Origin: Chaunax sp. Z400
Lineage: Eukaryota; Chordata; Actinopteri; Lophiiformes; Chaunacidae
Direction: 5' to 3'
Length of the DNA: 64,000 bases
NCBI GenBank assembly: GCA_037577475.1
Contig: CM075201.1
Coordinates: 7,669,501 to 7,733,500, forward strand
Positions 42,359 to 53,240 of this stretch are shown piece after piece. A program made the translations under genes and the position numbers. The first letter of the stretch is position 1; the number at the start of each line of letters is the position of its first letter. Under the pieces are notes generated by a model that saw nothing but the letters and a program-made list of their open reading frames with translations, ran no database searches and was not told the DNA's origin.

Positions 42359-42436
42359 CACTACCAGTCAAAAATTTGGACACAGATTCTCATTCAAGTG
42401 GATGGGAAACTGTGTCCAAACTATTGACTGGTACTG
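42359..42436. mobile_element. 78-bp Tc1/mariner-type MITE
   Basis: The left end CACTACCAGTCAAAAATTTG with GACACAG, and the inverse of the right end, CAGTACCAGTCAATAGTTTG with GACACAG, pair over 27 bases with three mismatches. TA lies directly outside both ends (42357-42358 and 42437-42438), the target duplication of Tc1/mariner elements. Only about 24 bases lie between the arms, so it has no coding capacity and is essentially a hairpin. Confidence 0.9.
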
Positions 42437-42979
42437 TATATAAAACTTAGCACTCATTTTGCAATCAAAAACACTTCTGACTAATCTCAAAACATGCAGG
42501 AGAAGCCTTCAGCGCATCACCAAACACAAATATAATGTTCTCCCCTGAGATTTGCACTTTTCATTTCAGGTTTCATTATTAGACTTCCTCTTGCATGTCA
42601 TTTTATTGGCTTCACAGATGGGACAGCACTTGTTCACTGACTTGATAGGTGGATCAGACAGCAAAAACAGGAAACTATTTTTTACAGCTGTGTGGATTTA
42701 TGTGTGTGTGTCTCCATATCACAGCAGGTAATGAATTATCATATGCCAGCCTTGTGTTGAACAGCTATGTTGTTTCGATTCCTGTCAAGCAAAGCAAACA
42801 AACTGCTATTTACTTACAATTTAGGACTGCTGTTACAGTTCTCGTAACAACTCCAGTGCGCACATGGACTCTAGCAATACACACAGTTGTGGGCTCTGAC
42901 ACATGGATAACATTGTCTTCCTGTTTCCAGCTGCCTTGAGCAAACCTTTCTTTTACAACCAAAAAACAAACCTACCGTA
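42437..42979. other. Non-coding stretch, nothing recognised
   Basis: A 96-residue frame at 42649-42939 has no domain signature or splice context. No repeat was recognised. Confidence 0.45.
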
Positions 42980-43015
42980 AGAGCCAACGGCATTGGCTCT
43001 GACCGGCTCTTGGTA
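42974..43015. repeat. Nested alternative hairpins
   Basis: AGAGCCAA (42980-42987) pairs perfectly with TTGGCTCT (42993-43000) around CGGCA. The same left arm, extended to TACCGTAAGAGCC, can pair instead with GGCTCTTGGTA further right. The two stems exclude each other. No function is known to me. Confidence 0.6.
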
Positions 43016-45721
43016 AGTTGATAATAAAAAAGATCTCACAATAGGACGAGCAAGCCCCCAGCAAGAGACTTGACTGCAATATCCATTAATCCACTGCAGT
43101 TTCCCACTGGTTCAAAGGCTGTCTTGCAGCAGAGCTCTGCAACATCAAAGAGCTCTTTCTTATGAAGGCTAACTGTGAAATGTGGACCTCTCAGCGAAGT
43201 TATCTACGACGCTGCAGATGAGACTCTGGAAGGTGCAATTAAAACCGGCGTGATTGAGATGACCACTGCACTGATGAACTGAAGGTGAAGAGAAACGGAA
43301 ATGCTCTGATATGATAGCACCAGTCCTGTTTTGCATTAAATATGATGTAAAGTTGAGATCATCTGTTTTGTTCCCCAACTTACTGAAGTTTAAAAGCCCA
43401 TCATGAATGAAGTGTATTTTGGGTTTTCACATGCAACTTTATTTTACATTGTATGCTAATATTAGATGTGCACTGACATATTTTATATGATATCAATGTT
43501 CTCCCATAATTAATGTCATTCACACACCTGTAGATGGAAATCAATCGGCACCTGTGTCGACTTTAGATGATGTGCAATATAATGTGAAGCTTACAGTATA
43601 TGCTGCTGTCTGGATCTGAGGCTTGGACACCTAAAAAACAAGTTAACCCACGATTCCTCAACAAAGACAGCTTTAGGGGTATTGTGCAGTATAGTATTAA
43701 TTTTGTGTGCTGTTTTTTTTAATTAGTCTTAGTCTTAAATTAAATGTCCTTGTACTACAATCTCATCCTGTGTCTTTGGAGTTGTCTTTGTTTATTAAAG
43801 TAATTTTAGTACTTTCTCAGTCAAAGAAAACCATAGTTATTATTTTTCAATCAGGAGAGACAAGAGAATGAAGGAAAACTAATTATTTAATGCAGCAGAT
43901 GATATGTTATAATTAGTCTGTCAGAAAATCTTTGGTGATTCCTATACGTCTCTCAGAAGCCTTGTGTTGGAATGAGCCTCGGAGCCTCTGTAGCCTATCT
44001 CAACTGCAGCCTCACTCCCCAGCTTCAGCGGCATACCATAGATTCGACCTTTTGAAGGCCTCTTCCTAAAGCATCCTCCCAGGGAATAGTCAGGCCCCCC
44101 GGCAGGAATTGGACGAGAGGACCATATCTGGTCGCAGGTCTGCGGCATATATATGTTATAATGATGAGTTTGGTTAAGCCATAAAACGCAGCCTACATAG
44201 CGTGACACAACTGCTGTACTTCATGAAATGACTTAATGTTTCATAACCTGTCTCAATTTTTTTGTGGTGAGCCTTAATGTGTCTCTTCTGCTTCGCAGCA
44301 TCCTTACCAGCTATTTTGTCACATTGTGGAGCACATGTAGCACAGGAAACAGAACTACTGCATTAAAAAAAAGAAAATAAAAAACATTAATCTCCTCTTT
44401 TTTAAGAGAGATTTTGGTAATGTTTTATATTCTAAATTAGATTTTGTGTCATCTTGTTTCAGTCAACAATATTACATTTTGATGTAGTCATGGTTACTGT
44501 TTAATGACATCAGAACATCTTGTCATTGTCTCGTCTAAGTCATGGAAAAAACAAGTTGCTGACAAACATATTTAATCATATTTTCAACAAAATTAACACA
44601 AGATAATTAATTGTTTTTTGAAGAGTGAAAATAAAGCTATTATTGAACCTTTAGTTAAGTTGATCGGCAAACCTTGAATTATCAATCATAATAACACTTT
44701 CACAGAAAATAATGATATCACATGTTTATTTTGACAGCGGAGAATGGTGTCGTCAACATAATTAAATAAATTGCTCATCCCATCGATTCTCCAGATGATT
44801 ATCTTGTCTTTTAAAGGTCAGCCACTCTTAGCTTTATCTCTTCCTCTCCCTGCCTCACCCTTATATCGCCCAGCATCTGTAAAGGTCATGTTTGTTTCAT
44901 GGAAGTTCATCAATCTGCCGTCCCATAATCCTGTATGTGCCGTCTCACTGTGAACATATTATGTCGCCAGCTGTAATCTGACAGAAAATGCCCATTGAGC
45001 TAAGCCTCACAGCCACTAATGCTTTTATATAAAGCTCTCGATATATATTTAATTAAAGGAAGATATTAAAGCAGAGTCCGGGGCTGTGGTTACTGTGTTG
45101 CTAACAGTTAGTAAATAAACTAACAAGTGTTCCTTGTTAGCACTCATGACAGCCATTGTAGATAGAAGATGAATCACCGTTACGAGGGGGAGAGAAAAAC
45201 AGAGCTTGCCTCTCCCGCATCACAAACATTAAGATGCCCGTGAGCAAGACCCGTAACCCAAACGTTTCTCCAGGAAGCACAGAGAACAGGGGTGGAAAAA
45301 GAACCCTACAGTCAGATGTTGCAACAGACTGTAGTTAAGATAGTGTGTTAAACTAGATTATTTGAACTTTTTATTAAACATAATGCGTCATCTGCAACTG
45401 GGAACAAATATGTGTCTGAAGTCTGTCTCGTGCCAGCAGACGGACTTCTAGAAGTGCAAAATAAAAATCAAGCACTTCAGCACCAATACTGGGTCCATCC
45501 AATAGCTGTGGAGATATTTCAACCAAAAGCATGGCTTAAGAAATTTTTGTTCATTACAAATGTTTTCTAATATTTGTATTCTGTGGGGCTGAAGTGCTTT
45601 TCCTAACTGATTAAATGTGAGGCAGCTGAGTTCGTGCTCCTCGGTCCATCTCCTCGCTGTTTCACTAAACCTCAGAATCACGTGATGGATTGTATGCCAT
45701 GAAAGCCTTTATTTAAAAATA
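43016..45721. other. Non-coding stretch with a short shared segment
   Basis: ATAATTAGTCTGTCAGAAAA and the following bases (43909-43937) recur with four changes at 48808-48836, suggesting an unclassified dispersed repeat. A GC-richer patch at about 43960-44140 gives an 88-residue minus-strand frame without recognisable features. Nothing else was recognised. Confidence 0.45.
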
Positions 45722-45981
45722 TTCATCTTAGGCTAATAAATATAAGAAGATGTTTTATTTGTCACATACAATTATTCACAGTTCAGTGTAGAGAAATTGG
45801 TTCTCTGCGTTTGACCCATCCCTGAGGAGCAGCGCCAGTACGGCGCCCGGGGAGCAGTTTGGGGTTCAGTATCTTGCTGAAGGATACTTTGACATGTAGC
45901 CTGGGGGAACTGGGGATCAAAACCACCGACCTTCTAATCAGTGGACAACCGCTCTTAGCCCCTAAGCCACAGTCGCCCTGC
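45722..45981 (-). mobile_element. tRNA-derived SINE
   Basis: On the minus strand the head reads GCGACTGTGGCTTAGGGG, an A-box-like region, then GTGGTTTTGATCCCCAG, a slightly altered B box, about 35-40 bases later. The body follows (CCTTCAGCAAGATACTGAAC, CCAAACTGCTCCCCGGGCGC, GGGATGGGTCAAACGCAGAG), and it closes TGTGACAAATAAAACATCTT. Head, body and short 3' tail match from memory a common teleost SINE. RNA polymerase III would transcribe it from the right end. The altered B box and mutations suggest it is inactive. Confidence 0.75.
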
Positions 45982-47115
45982 ACAAAGCATTAAAGTGTCA
46001 GCACTAGAGGAGTCTTTCCCACATCTGAGAGGAGCTGAGCATGAATGGAGTTAAGTTAAACAGACCTCACTGTCTGCATGGGATTGTCTAACATGGGATT
46101 GGTTGACACATTTGTAAAATAATAGTAAAATGCACAACGACTGCACACTGAGAGCAGGTGGGTATTTTGGGTGTGTGAAGACAGTTTTGAACCTTCTAGA
46201 GATGTTATGATCCTAATTCAGCAGAACATCTGTGATGGGAGGTTCCCATCTGATAACCCTAAGGACATGCCACCTACCACTTCTGCACCATCCAAGCTCC
46301 ATTTCTACATCAGACCCTCACCCCATAATGAAGTAAACACCTAGAGTGTCAATTACTACCCTTTGTTTTTACATGTTCATTAATGATAACATTTCTGCAT
46401 ACAAACACACACTGTTTGTGTTTACAGAGAATAGTTTTGGAGGAGTGATGACATTCGGCTCTATAGTTTGGATTAGTTCATAAATCAGGAGTCATTATTT
46501 GAAGACAAACATTTCATTTCCATCTTAATCCATCAAATGGAAGGCCACTCAAATCTGGCATGGGTTTATTTCTCTTTTCATTCATATTACAGAAATGAGG
46601 GATAAAGATTGCGTAGCAGAGAAAAAGAGATCCAGGATTGAAGAGCAGAGACCATCCCTGGCTTGCATTAATCATATTGAACATTACTTTTGCACGTGCC
46701 TGTGTGATTAAACTTGTCTTCTGCATGAATTCAGTGACTGGAAACAAAACATTTGGAGGTCTAGAGGAATTTATTCAGGTGATAGATGAGCTCTGAAAAT
46801 GTTTGTCATTATACTGAATTGAATGACCCCTAATACAAAGTGACAGACATTATTTTTTAGAGGATAACAAATTCAGCAACTTACAGGCTGGGGGACTGAA
46901 ACTATACAGAACTGAGGGAACAGCATCGTCAAGCTGTCTTTTAATCAGAAGTGTGCTACGATTACTAATATTTACACCATGAAGTGTGTTTTTCCAGATT
47001 ATGACCAGGCCTGCAGTAATGGATTAATTTAGTAATTGCATTATTTTTTCCAGCAATCTTGTGTCATCAGATAAGAAATACCTTTGCTTTCTAAGAGCAA
47101 TAGTAAGTAAAGTAT
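45982..47115. other. Non-coding stretch, nothing recognised
   Basis: Lies between two minus-strand SINEs. No exon or further repeat was recognised. Confidence 0.45.
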
Positions 47116-47386
47116 ATTCATTCATTCATTTTCTGTAACCACTTATCCTGTATAGGGTCACGGTGGGGCTGGATCCTATCCCAGCTGACTTTCACGCCTA
47201 CGGTCAATTTAGAGTGACCAATTGCCTATATTACATGTTTTTGGTGGTGGGAAGAACCCGGAGAACCCGGAGGGAACCAAAGCAGACACGGGTAGAACAT
47301 GGAAACTACAGACAGAGTCCCAGGTCCTCAGGTGGATTTGAACCCAGGACCTTCTTGCTGTTAGGTAACAGCGCTAACCACTGCCC
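47116..47386 (-). mobile_element. tRNA-derived SINE with ATGA tail
   Basis: On the minus strand it starts GGCAGTGGTTAGCGCTGTTA, an A-box region, then CAGCAAGAAGGTCCTGG and a perfect B box GGTTCAAATCC. The body (GGTTCCCTCCGGGTTCT, CAATTGGTCACTCTAAATTG, AGCTGGGATAGGATCCAGCC) leads to GGATAAGTGGTTACAGAAAA and a TGAATGAATGAAT tandem tail. This is a well-known teleost short element. The 77-residue plus-strand frame across it is an artefact. Confidence 0.85.
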
Positions 47387-48444
47387 TTTTAATTGAGCAT
47401 GTTGTGTATGTTGAATCTACTGATTTCTTAAAGCAGTTATAATGTAATTGTTTCCAATAATGATGCATCAGATGTGAAAGGGGTGTGTCTGATCCCACAG
47501 AGATTTATCACTCAAATCTGGAGATTTATAGCTTTACTTTTTCTGGTTCACTCGCACCGCTCTCATAATGTCATTTTTGGCTGCAGGAGGCAGCTATAAA
47601 AATCCACTGTACACTGCCTGCTCAGTATGAATACAGACAGACACAGTAAATGCAGAGAGCATTATACTGTGTACTAGTGCATGTGTGCACACTGGTGGTA
47701 TGTTTTGTTCAAACCATTAATAAATAATTCAGGACACAACAAAAACTTGTTTTCTGACTAATAAAAAAGTGACATGAATTGTGTTTAAGTGATGTGTGAA
47801 AGTAGTAAATGGCGACAAATATATTGTAGCCTATTATGAAACTTACTTATAATAATTTGTAATAATTTATTGTTTCTAATTTACTTGTCCCGACTCAGCT
47901 GGACAACATGAAATGTAAAACAATGACTTACATATTGCACTCAGATAGAAAAATCCATCACAACTGTCTGAAAAGAAAAACCAGGAGTCCAAATCAGGAG
48001 CAATTGTACAGAGGGGAACAAAAGAGTCTGCATCTCTCTCACCCACCAAGTAATCCTCATTATTAAAACCTAATTAGCAGAGACTGATCTGAACAGGAAA
48101 TAAAGAATGAAGCTGAGAATGATATGTGCTTCTCAGAGTTAATGAGCAGCTCACCCTTGGGTCATGGGCATTGGAAATGTTATTTCTGCATTGCAAGAGG
48201 CAGGCCTCAGATTCCACATGCTCGCATAATGGAGGGGGATTAACGTAGAATACCTCCTGTCATCTGCGGACAGCGTGATGAGCCGAGAGGGGACTGAAGC
48301 AGAGAGAGAGTGATAAAGAGAGGAGGGAGAAAGAGACAGAACTAGGCCAATTGTTTTGATGTGCTGAACGCTTTCTGACTTTGTGCATGTTTGTGTCTGC
48401 AACAATGTGCTTACATGTTCGTTTTGGGACATCTGTTTGTGTCT
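47387..48444. other. Non-coding stretch, nothing recognised
   Basis: No exon, RNA gene or known repeat could be supported. Confidence 0.45.
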
Positions 48445-48660
48445 GCGGGGCTGAAACTAATCATTATTTTCATTAATCAATTAATTTTCTTAATAGAGTA
48501 ATTGTGCACTTGATTTGTCACATCCATCCAATGCTTACTTGATTGTTTATGAATTAAAAAAACCAAACAAGACAAAAACCCATGAGAATTTCGAAAAGCC
48601 CAAGGCGACATCTTGAATTTGCGTGTCTTGTCGAAGTCAAATCAATTTCACAACAAAAGT
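48445..48660 (+). repeat. Teleost interspersed repeat (GGGCTGCAACTAATGATTATT type)
   Basis: GGGGCTGAAACTAATCATTA, TTTTCATTAATCAATTAATT and later GAGAATTTCGAAAAGCCCAA, GGCGACATCTTGAATTTGCG and GTCTTGTCGAAGTC match, in order, a widespread vertebrate/teleost repeat. Its usual form is GGGCTGCAACTAACGATTAT with a GCCCAAGGTGACATCTTCAA block. The copy is damaged and incomplete. It is non-coding. Confidence 0.75.
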
Positions 48661-48990
48661 TATATCGCACTCATACTCTCTTACAGAGACCCAGCAATTC
48701 CCCCATGAGCAAGCATTTGGCGACAGTGGAAAGGCTCCTATCATTTAAATCAGGAGGGATTAGTGGTTAAAGTAAATAAGAATGTTTATTATACCAAATG
48801 ATACGTGATAATTAGTCCGTCAGGAAGTCTTTGGCGCCTAGACTCTTCCGGGAATTTGAGATCGAAGAGCATCCATCCTGAGCAACAGCAAGATATATAT
48901 CCCCCCCTCCTCTGAGTCCAGACATTGGTGGTGGTGGTGGCTAATGGCCCTTGAATCAAACTTCAAAAACCACAAAATTCCCATCTGAAA

Positions 48991-49125
48991 TGTGGTGGGG
49001 TAGAAGTTTAGAATGGCATAATGTGGAAATACTCATGTAGAGGTAAGAAGAGTACCTTCAAATTGTGCACAGGTACAGTATTTGAGTACCTGTGTACTTG
49101 GCTACTTTCTACAGTACCACTGCCA
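48991..49125 (+). repeat. Teleost interspersed repeat (TACTTGAGTAAATGTACTTAG type), copy 1
   Basis: TGTGGTGGGGTAGAAGTTTA, GGAAATACTCATGTAGAGGT, GTACCTTCAAATTGTGCACA, GGTACAGTATTTGAGTACCT and ACTTGGCTACTTTCTACAG follow the order of a common teleost repeat that normally ends TTAGTTACTTTCCACCACTG. A second, internally deleted copy lies at 63470-63572. Confidence 0.75.
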
Positions 49126-49959
49126 TGGATATAGAAACACTATCCCACCAGCAGAAGCTCCACATTTTCTAACACTATATGACTCTGTATAATACAGTTA
49201 TCTCTTCATCCCAACCCAGTAAAGATTAGAGTTTTGTTAGGTAACATGAAATGCATGAGAACCATTATTCTAGGAAACAACATTTTACATAAAGCACTTT
49301 CAAAGCGGATATACTTGTTAATGCCCTCGGCTTCCATGTAAATTTATACACATGCTGGGATTGTGGCACGGATTGTTTTCAGCAAAACGTCTGGATTTAA
49401 TCCCCTTTTGTGCATTATCCAGATGATGGGAATTTATATAAGGACCAGCGAAAGAATGCTTATTTGCTATTTTTTAATTTTCTTACTTTCATTTAAATTT
49501 GTGCTGATTTATATCTCCTCCACTTTTACCAAAGTGCATTCAATAATGAGATAGCTGCACAGAAAATTCTGAATGTGGTTGGATGTGACTTTAGAAACCT
49601 TGTTGAAAGATCTGCTGTGCAAAAATGATATTTGAGTAAGACAAAATTCTAACATTTAAATGGATATAGATTGGGAGTAACAAATGACAATGACATAGAG
49701 TCCTAAAGCAATGATGTTAATTGTAAGTTGGGGTGTGATCATACAGGTGATAGGTCTTCTGAGGGTTTTAGTTTTTATGTTTCCACTTTTGGCATTGCAT
49801 TTCATCAAAATGATTTAAGCGCCTCCTAACCTTGAGACTGTCTAATGTCCCAAGAATCCCCACTTAGCTTTCTTTTGCGGTATCTTGGCATGTACAGTAC
49901 TCATGATTGGAGAAAGCAAAAAGGGGAACAACCTCTGGCAATGCTGTAATGTGACGTCC
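49126..49959. other. Non-coding stretch, nothing recognised
   Basis: AT-rich. No feature supported. Confidence 0.45.
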
Positions 49960-50290
49960 ATTAGGAGATTGATTCGCGACCCAAAGTAAGCCGCGAGTCC
50001 GTGGCTGAGGATGCTTGGAGACTGCAGGGGGAACGAATCGTGAGAAAAAGGAGGAAATATCTTTTCTGTTTCCCTGTCAATACAAACTGCATTATCTCAT
50101 CTGTGGTTCGCTGTCCTCCACCCCCGTCATGGAGACCACGCTGTCACCTGTCAATCAAGCCCTGACAGACAGTGACCTTGCTCGGCATTGTTAAAGACAA
50201 TTTGAACCGACCTTGCATTTTCAAGTTGCTTCCACTGCTGGATTCTCCGGAAATTAGCTTGTAAAAGAGGTGCCATACCAAATAAAATTG
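49960..50290. promoter_or_regulatory. fgf11: Candidate enhancer upstream of fgf11 with PBX/MEIS site
   Basis: The block has balanced composition and several CpGs (GATTCGCGACCC, AAGCCGCGAGTCCG), no repeats, and a CACCTG E-box overlapping CTGTCAATCA at 50148-50157. The latter is the exact reverse complement of the PBX/MEIS composite site seen at 27043-27052. TGACAGACAG and TGACCTTG lie just downstream. It sits about 2.5 kb before the fgf11 start codon. Enhancer status is inferred from composition and sites only. Confidence 0.3.
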
Positions 50291-50298
50291 GATTGACT

Positions 50299-50406
50299 GG
50301 CTCTCAGGTATAGGTTTATTTCTTGGATTTGAGTGGCTCTCAGGTATAGGTTTATTTCTTGGATTTGAGTGGCTCTCAGGTATAGGTTTATTTCTTGGAT
50401 TTGAGT
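50299..50406 (+). repeat. Perfect three-copy 36-bp tandem repeat
   Basis: Three identical 36-base units (50299-50334, 50335-50370, 50371-50406), each starting GGCTCTCAGGTATAGGTTTA and ending TTGGATTTGAGT. No differences between units are visible, implying a recent expansion or an assembly effect. Confidence 0.97.
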
Positions 50407-51019
50407 CTAGGTAGCCAGATCAGAAATGTTCATGTTGTTTTTACATTCAGTTGTGCTCCATGTTCACCGTGCACTTTTCTGAGTGCATGAGCTTTCCACA
50501 TTACAGCCCTTATCAATCAAGCTAATACATGCATCAGTGTCCTTTAATGCTCAAGCTGAAAATATATCCTGCAGAAGTAACAATTTATAAACGATCATAC
50601 GACTAACATCCTCTCCGTCCATACAAATTGTTGTAAATGTTTGACTTGATACTCCAGTACTCCAAACATATTGTTTGTCTTAAATCTGGTTGTCTGTGTT
50701 TTGGGGAATGAAAATGCAAGAGCATAGACATAGTTTGTTGCAACTCCACAAGATTGGAAATGCTTGACTGCAGGGCATTATCTTAGCGGAGCGTGCTTTT
50801 TTTGTGCATAACTATGTCAGCATGATTTGCATTCTCTACTGGTAGTAGTAGTCTTGTCATAAACTATTGGAGAAATCTTTTTTGACCCTTACATTTGTAT
50901 CTAGATAGAACAAGTAAGGGAGCTGCATGAACATGATCCGCAACATATGTGATTGTTTGTCATTATTTTTGCATGGTTATTTTGCAGGTGGGGGAGCTGA
51001 GGGAGAGCAAAGTGTGTTT

Positions 51020-51053
51020 ATGTGTGTGTGTGTGTGTGTGTGTATGTGTGTGT
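51020..51053 (+). repeat. (TG)n microsatellite, interrupted
   Basis: About 34 bases of TG alternation with one TA interruption, roughly 1.6 kb upstream of the fgf11 start codon. Confidence 0.9.
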
Positions 51054-51611
51054 TGGCAGGGTTAGCTGTCTAACTCAGTCTGTCCAAGCTCATGTTTCTC
51101 TGTCGGGGTTAGCGTAAGCCAGCAGTCAGATATGTCAGACACTAAATGCCAAAGTGACTTAATTTTTTTTTTTTTTTTGCTTTCGTTTCTCCTTGTAGAG
51201 CTGAAGGAAACAAATCACAGAGAGACTGGAGGTTGCGGCTGTAGAGCGGTTGTCGGGAGGGGGGGGGGATTCCTCTAAAAAAAATGCTGATGTGGATGCA
51301 TGTGACAGGGAAGGTAACACATTGTGATGCTCTTCCTCTCGAGGAGACAGAGAACTGTCCCAATCTACACCTCAAGCACTCTCCCTTTCTCCCTCCCCCT
51401 CTGGCGCCCTGTCTCAGCAGGACAGTCTAAATACTGTTATGTTTTATGGGTTGTTGTAAAATAAAAAAAATTTAGCCTCTGTGAGCAGTGATTTTTTTAG
51501 TCAAGTGGCTGTCGTCCCTCTCTCTCTCTCACAATTTCCCATTTAAGCTCTTTCTCACACATTACAGCCTCTACCACCTCTCCCTCCCTCTTGTCTCCTT
51601 GCTCTGTTTTC

Positions 51612-51617
<6 letters not shown>

Positions 51618-51650
<33 letters not shown>
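51618..51650 (+). repeat. (CT)n microsatellite
   Basis: About 33 bases of CT alternation upstream of fgf11. Confidence 0.95.
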
Positions 51651-51652
<2 letters not shown>

Positions 51653-51743
51653 GAATGTCACCTCTACTGATGGTGGCTGCTGGAATTCACGCACACATAC
51701 TCTCACAACCACTCGCTGACTTTGGATGGGAGGAGGAGGGAGG

Positions 51744-51782
51744 TGGAGGAGGAGGAGGAGGAGGAGGAGGAGGAGGAGGAGG
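51744..51782 (+). repeat. (GGA)n microsatellite
   Basis: About thirteen GGA units with one GGT at the edge, directly followed by a G-rich tract. Possible polypurine triplex or quadruplex former in the presumed fgf11 leader or promoter. Confidence 0.95.
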
Positions 51783-52640
51783 TGGGGGTGGGGGGGTTCA
51801 GTGAGGACTGTGGGAAAGGAGCGCTGCCATCGAAGGCAGAAGAGGAATCTCTGTCTGTCTGTGTCCATGTCTCTGCTCTGCTCCCGGCTTCATTCCCACA
51901 CAGACCATCAGTGTCCCGTCTGCTGTTCTACCTCTGGATTTAAGTCTGCTGGATTATCGCTTGGACCCTGGGCTCAGTGTTCCATGCTGCCACGTTTAAA
52001 TGGGAGGCAAAGTTGGACCTCCGTGGACTGCACAAATGGTGACAAACAGTTTGAATTCTCCTGTGCTTTTAAGAGCTTCCTAGCGTTCAAAATGATTTCA
52101 CTTTTCCTCAGTAAAAGTGTTTTTATATGTCAAATACATTAATCTCCTTCTTTTTGGTATAGTTTAGGTTAGTTCTTTTGCAATACAATCTTTTTTGGAC
52201 TTGGCTATTGAGTCATGTTTTGATGTGAAAGATGAGAGGGGAAGATGGGAAAAATACGTCTTTATCTTCACCTTTTTAAAAGTCCGTCTTTAGGAATCAT
52301 CTTTTTGAAACCGAAAATGTGACTGTGACCTTTTTTTTGTGTGATCCGTTAGTCATTTTTTTTGGGCAGAGTCAGGGCTTTGATTTGGACTGCAGGTGAA
52401 CTTGAATCTCTTCCTGTTCTTTCCTCTCCAAGGGAACCCACAAACTAAACTCTTCTCTGTTCACCGACTTAGACCCCCGATCTCCCCTGTGGGGACTTTC
52501 TCTAGAGCGACCAGCCTACTATAGGTTTTTTGTATATATCTATTTTTTTTTTTTTTTTTTGAGGGAAGCAAAAGCCAAACCAGCAAAGGGGGTACTGGGA
52601 AAGAAGACACCCCCCCTCCCAAAGGTGAGAGGGGGGTAAG

Positions 52641-52833
52641 ATGGCAGCTCTCGCCAGCTCTCTCATTAGACAGAAACGGGCGGTCAAGGATGAGCAAACT
52701 AACCGACCGGTAGCCAGCAAGCGCAAGCCCTGTCCTAAGAGCAACAAGTCCTTGTGCCAGAAACAGATCCTGGTCCTGATCTCTAAAGTACGACTATGTG
52801 GGGGTCGAAAAGGTCGAATCGACAAGAGACCGG
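52641..52833 (+). CDS. fgf11: FGF11-like FGF-homologous factor, exon 1 (A-type N-terminus)
   Basis: FGF-homologous factors (FGF11-14) are non-secreted relatives of FGFs; the group binds the cytoplasmic tails of voltage-gated sodium channels and alters their inactivation. The exon encodes 64 codons plus one base. It starts MAALASSLIRQKRAVKDEQT, the start of A-type isoforms, and continues to SLCQKQILVLISKVRLCGGR and KGRIDKRP. MAAL (not MAAA), SLCQKQ and KVRLCGGR point to FGF11 rather than FGF12, 13 or 14. There is no signal peptide, as expected, and the basic clusters suit nuclear or channel-binding N-termini. The ATG has A at -3 and G at +4. The exon ends on the first base of a codon at GTGAGT, the family's intron position, where exon 2 would supply EPQLKGIV. 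Linkage to nlgn2 supports the call. Which teleost co-orthologue it is cannot be told. Confidence 0.95.
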
Positions 52834-53050
52834 GTGAGTCGCTGCTTATTCCTTTCCTCCCTCACATGTTGAGATGTTTGGTTAGAAATGAACGAATGTA
52901 TGTTATATATTTATGAAATGAATGAAAACGCAGTGATCCTTTTTTTTCTTCTTTTTAAAAAAAAAATTATGATAATTAATAAAACACAAATTAATCTTAA
53001 TTATTTAATGAAAAAGTTGAATTTGTTGTCAAAATGTCAAAATTTCAAAT

Positions 53051-53240
53051 GGAATGAATGAATGTAATTTATTTCAGTTTCCGATTTACATCAATTCAAA
53101 AAATAGTCTGTTTAGGTTTGTTTCAGTCAGTCCAAAAGCTGCCAGAGTGCCTTCTTCATATTATTCAGCTCTCTTTCATCTCGTATGCCTATGAAACTAC
53201 AGATCAATGTTGTATCCAAACACTTTCCCATTACAGGAAC
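53051..53240 (-). mobile_element. Possible LINE 3' tail
   Basis: On the minus strand the sequence ends GAAATAAATTACATTCATTC with ATTCC, an AATAAA signal followed by short ATTC tandem units. RTE/Rex3-like fish retrotransposons end this way. No coding part is recognisable, so the assignment is weak. Confidence 0.35.

Larger units (their letters stand above)
51390..52640 (+). promoter_or_regulatory. fgf11: Likely fgf11 promoter and 5' UTR region
   Basis: The 1.2 kb before the start codon is rich in CT and GA tracts: (CT)n at 51618-51650, (GGA)n at 51744-51782, a T run at about 52543-52560 and a short C run just before the start. There is no clear TATA box near a defined start site, so the transcription start cannot be placed. 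The (GGA)n array yields poly-Glu and poly-Arg open frames (51722-52142) that I treat as artefacts. If transcribed, these ATGs would be upstream frames in the leader. Confidence 0.45.

Noticed and set aside
45783..45981. Possible genuine tRNA gene
   Set aside because: A- and B-box-like regions are present but no cloverleaf closes, and the sequence continues into a SINE body.
47163..47396. 77-residue plus-strand frame
   Set aside because: It is the antisense of a tRNA-derived SINE.
51722..52142. Open frames with poly-Glu and poly-Arg runs (up to 138 residues)
   Set aside because: They are produced by the (GGA)n microsatellite upstream of fgf11. There is no domain outside the run and no splice context.
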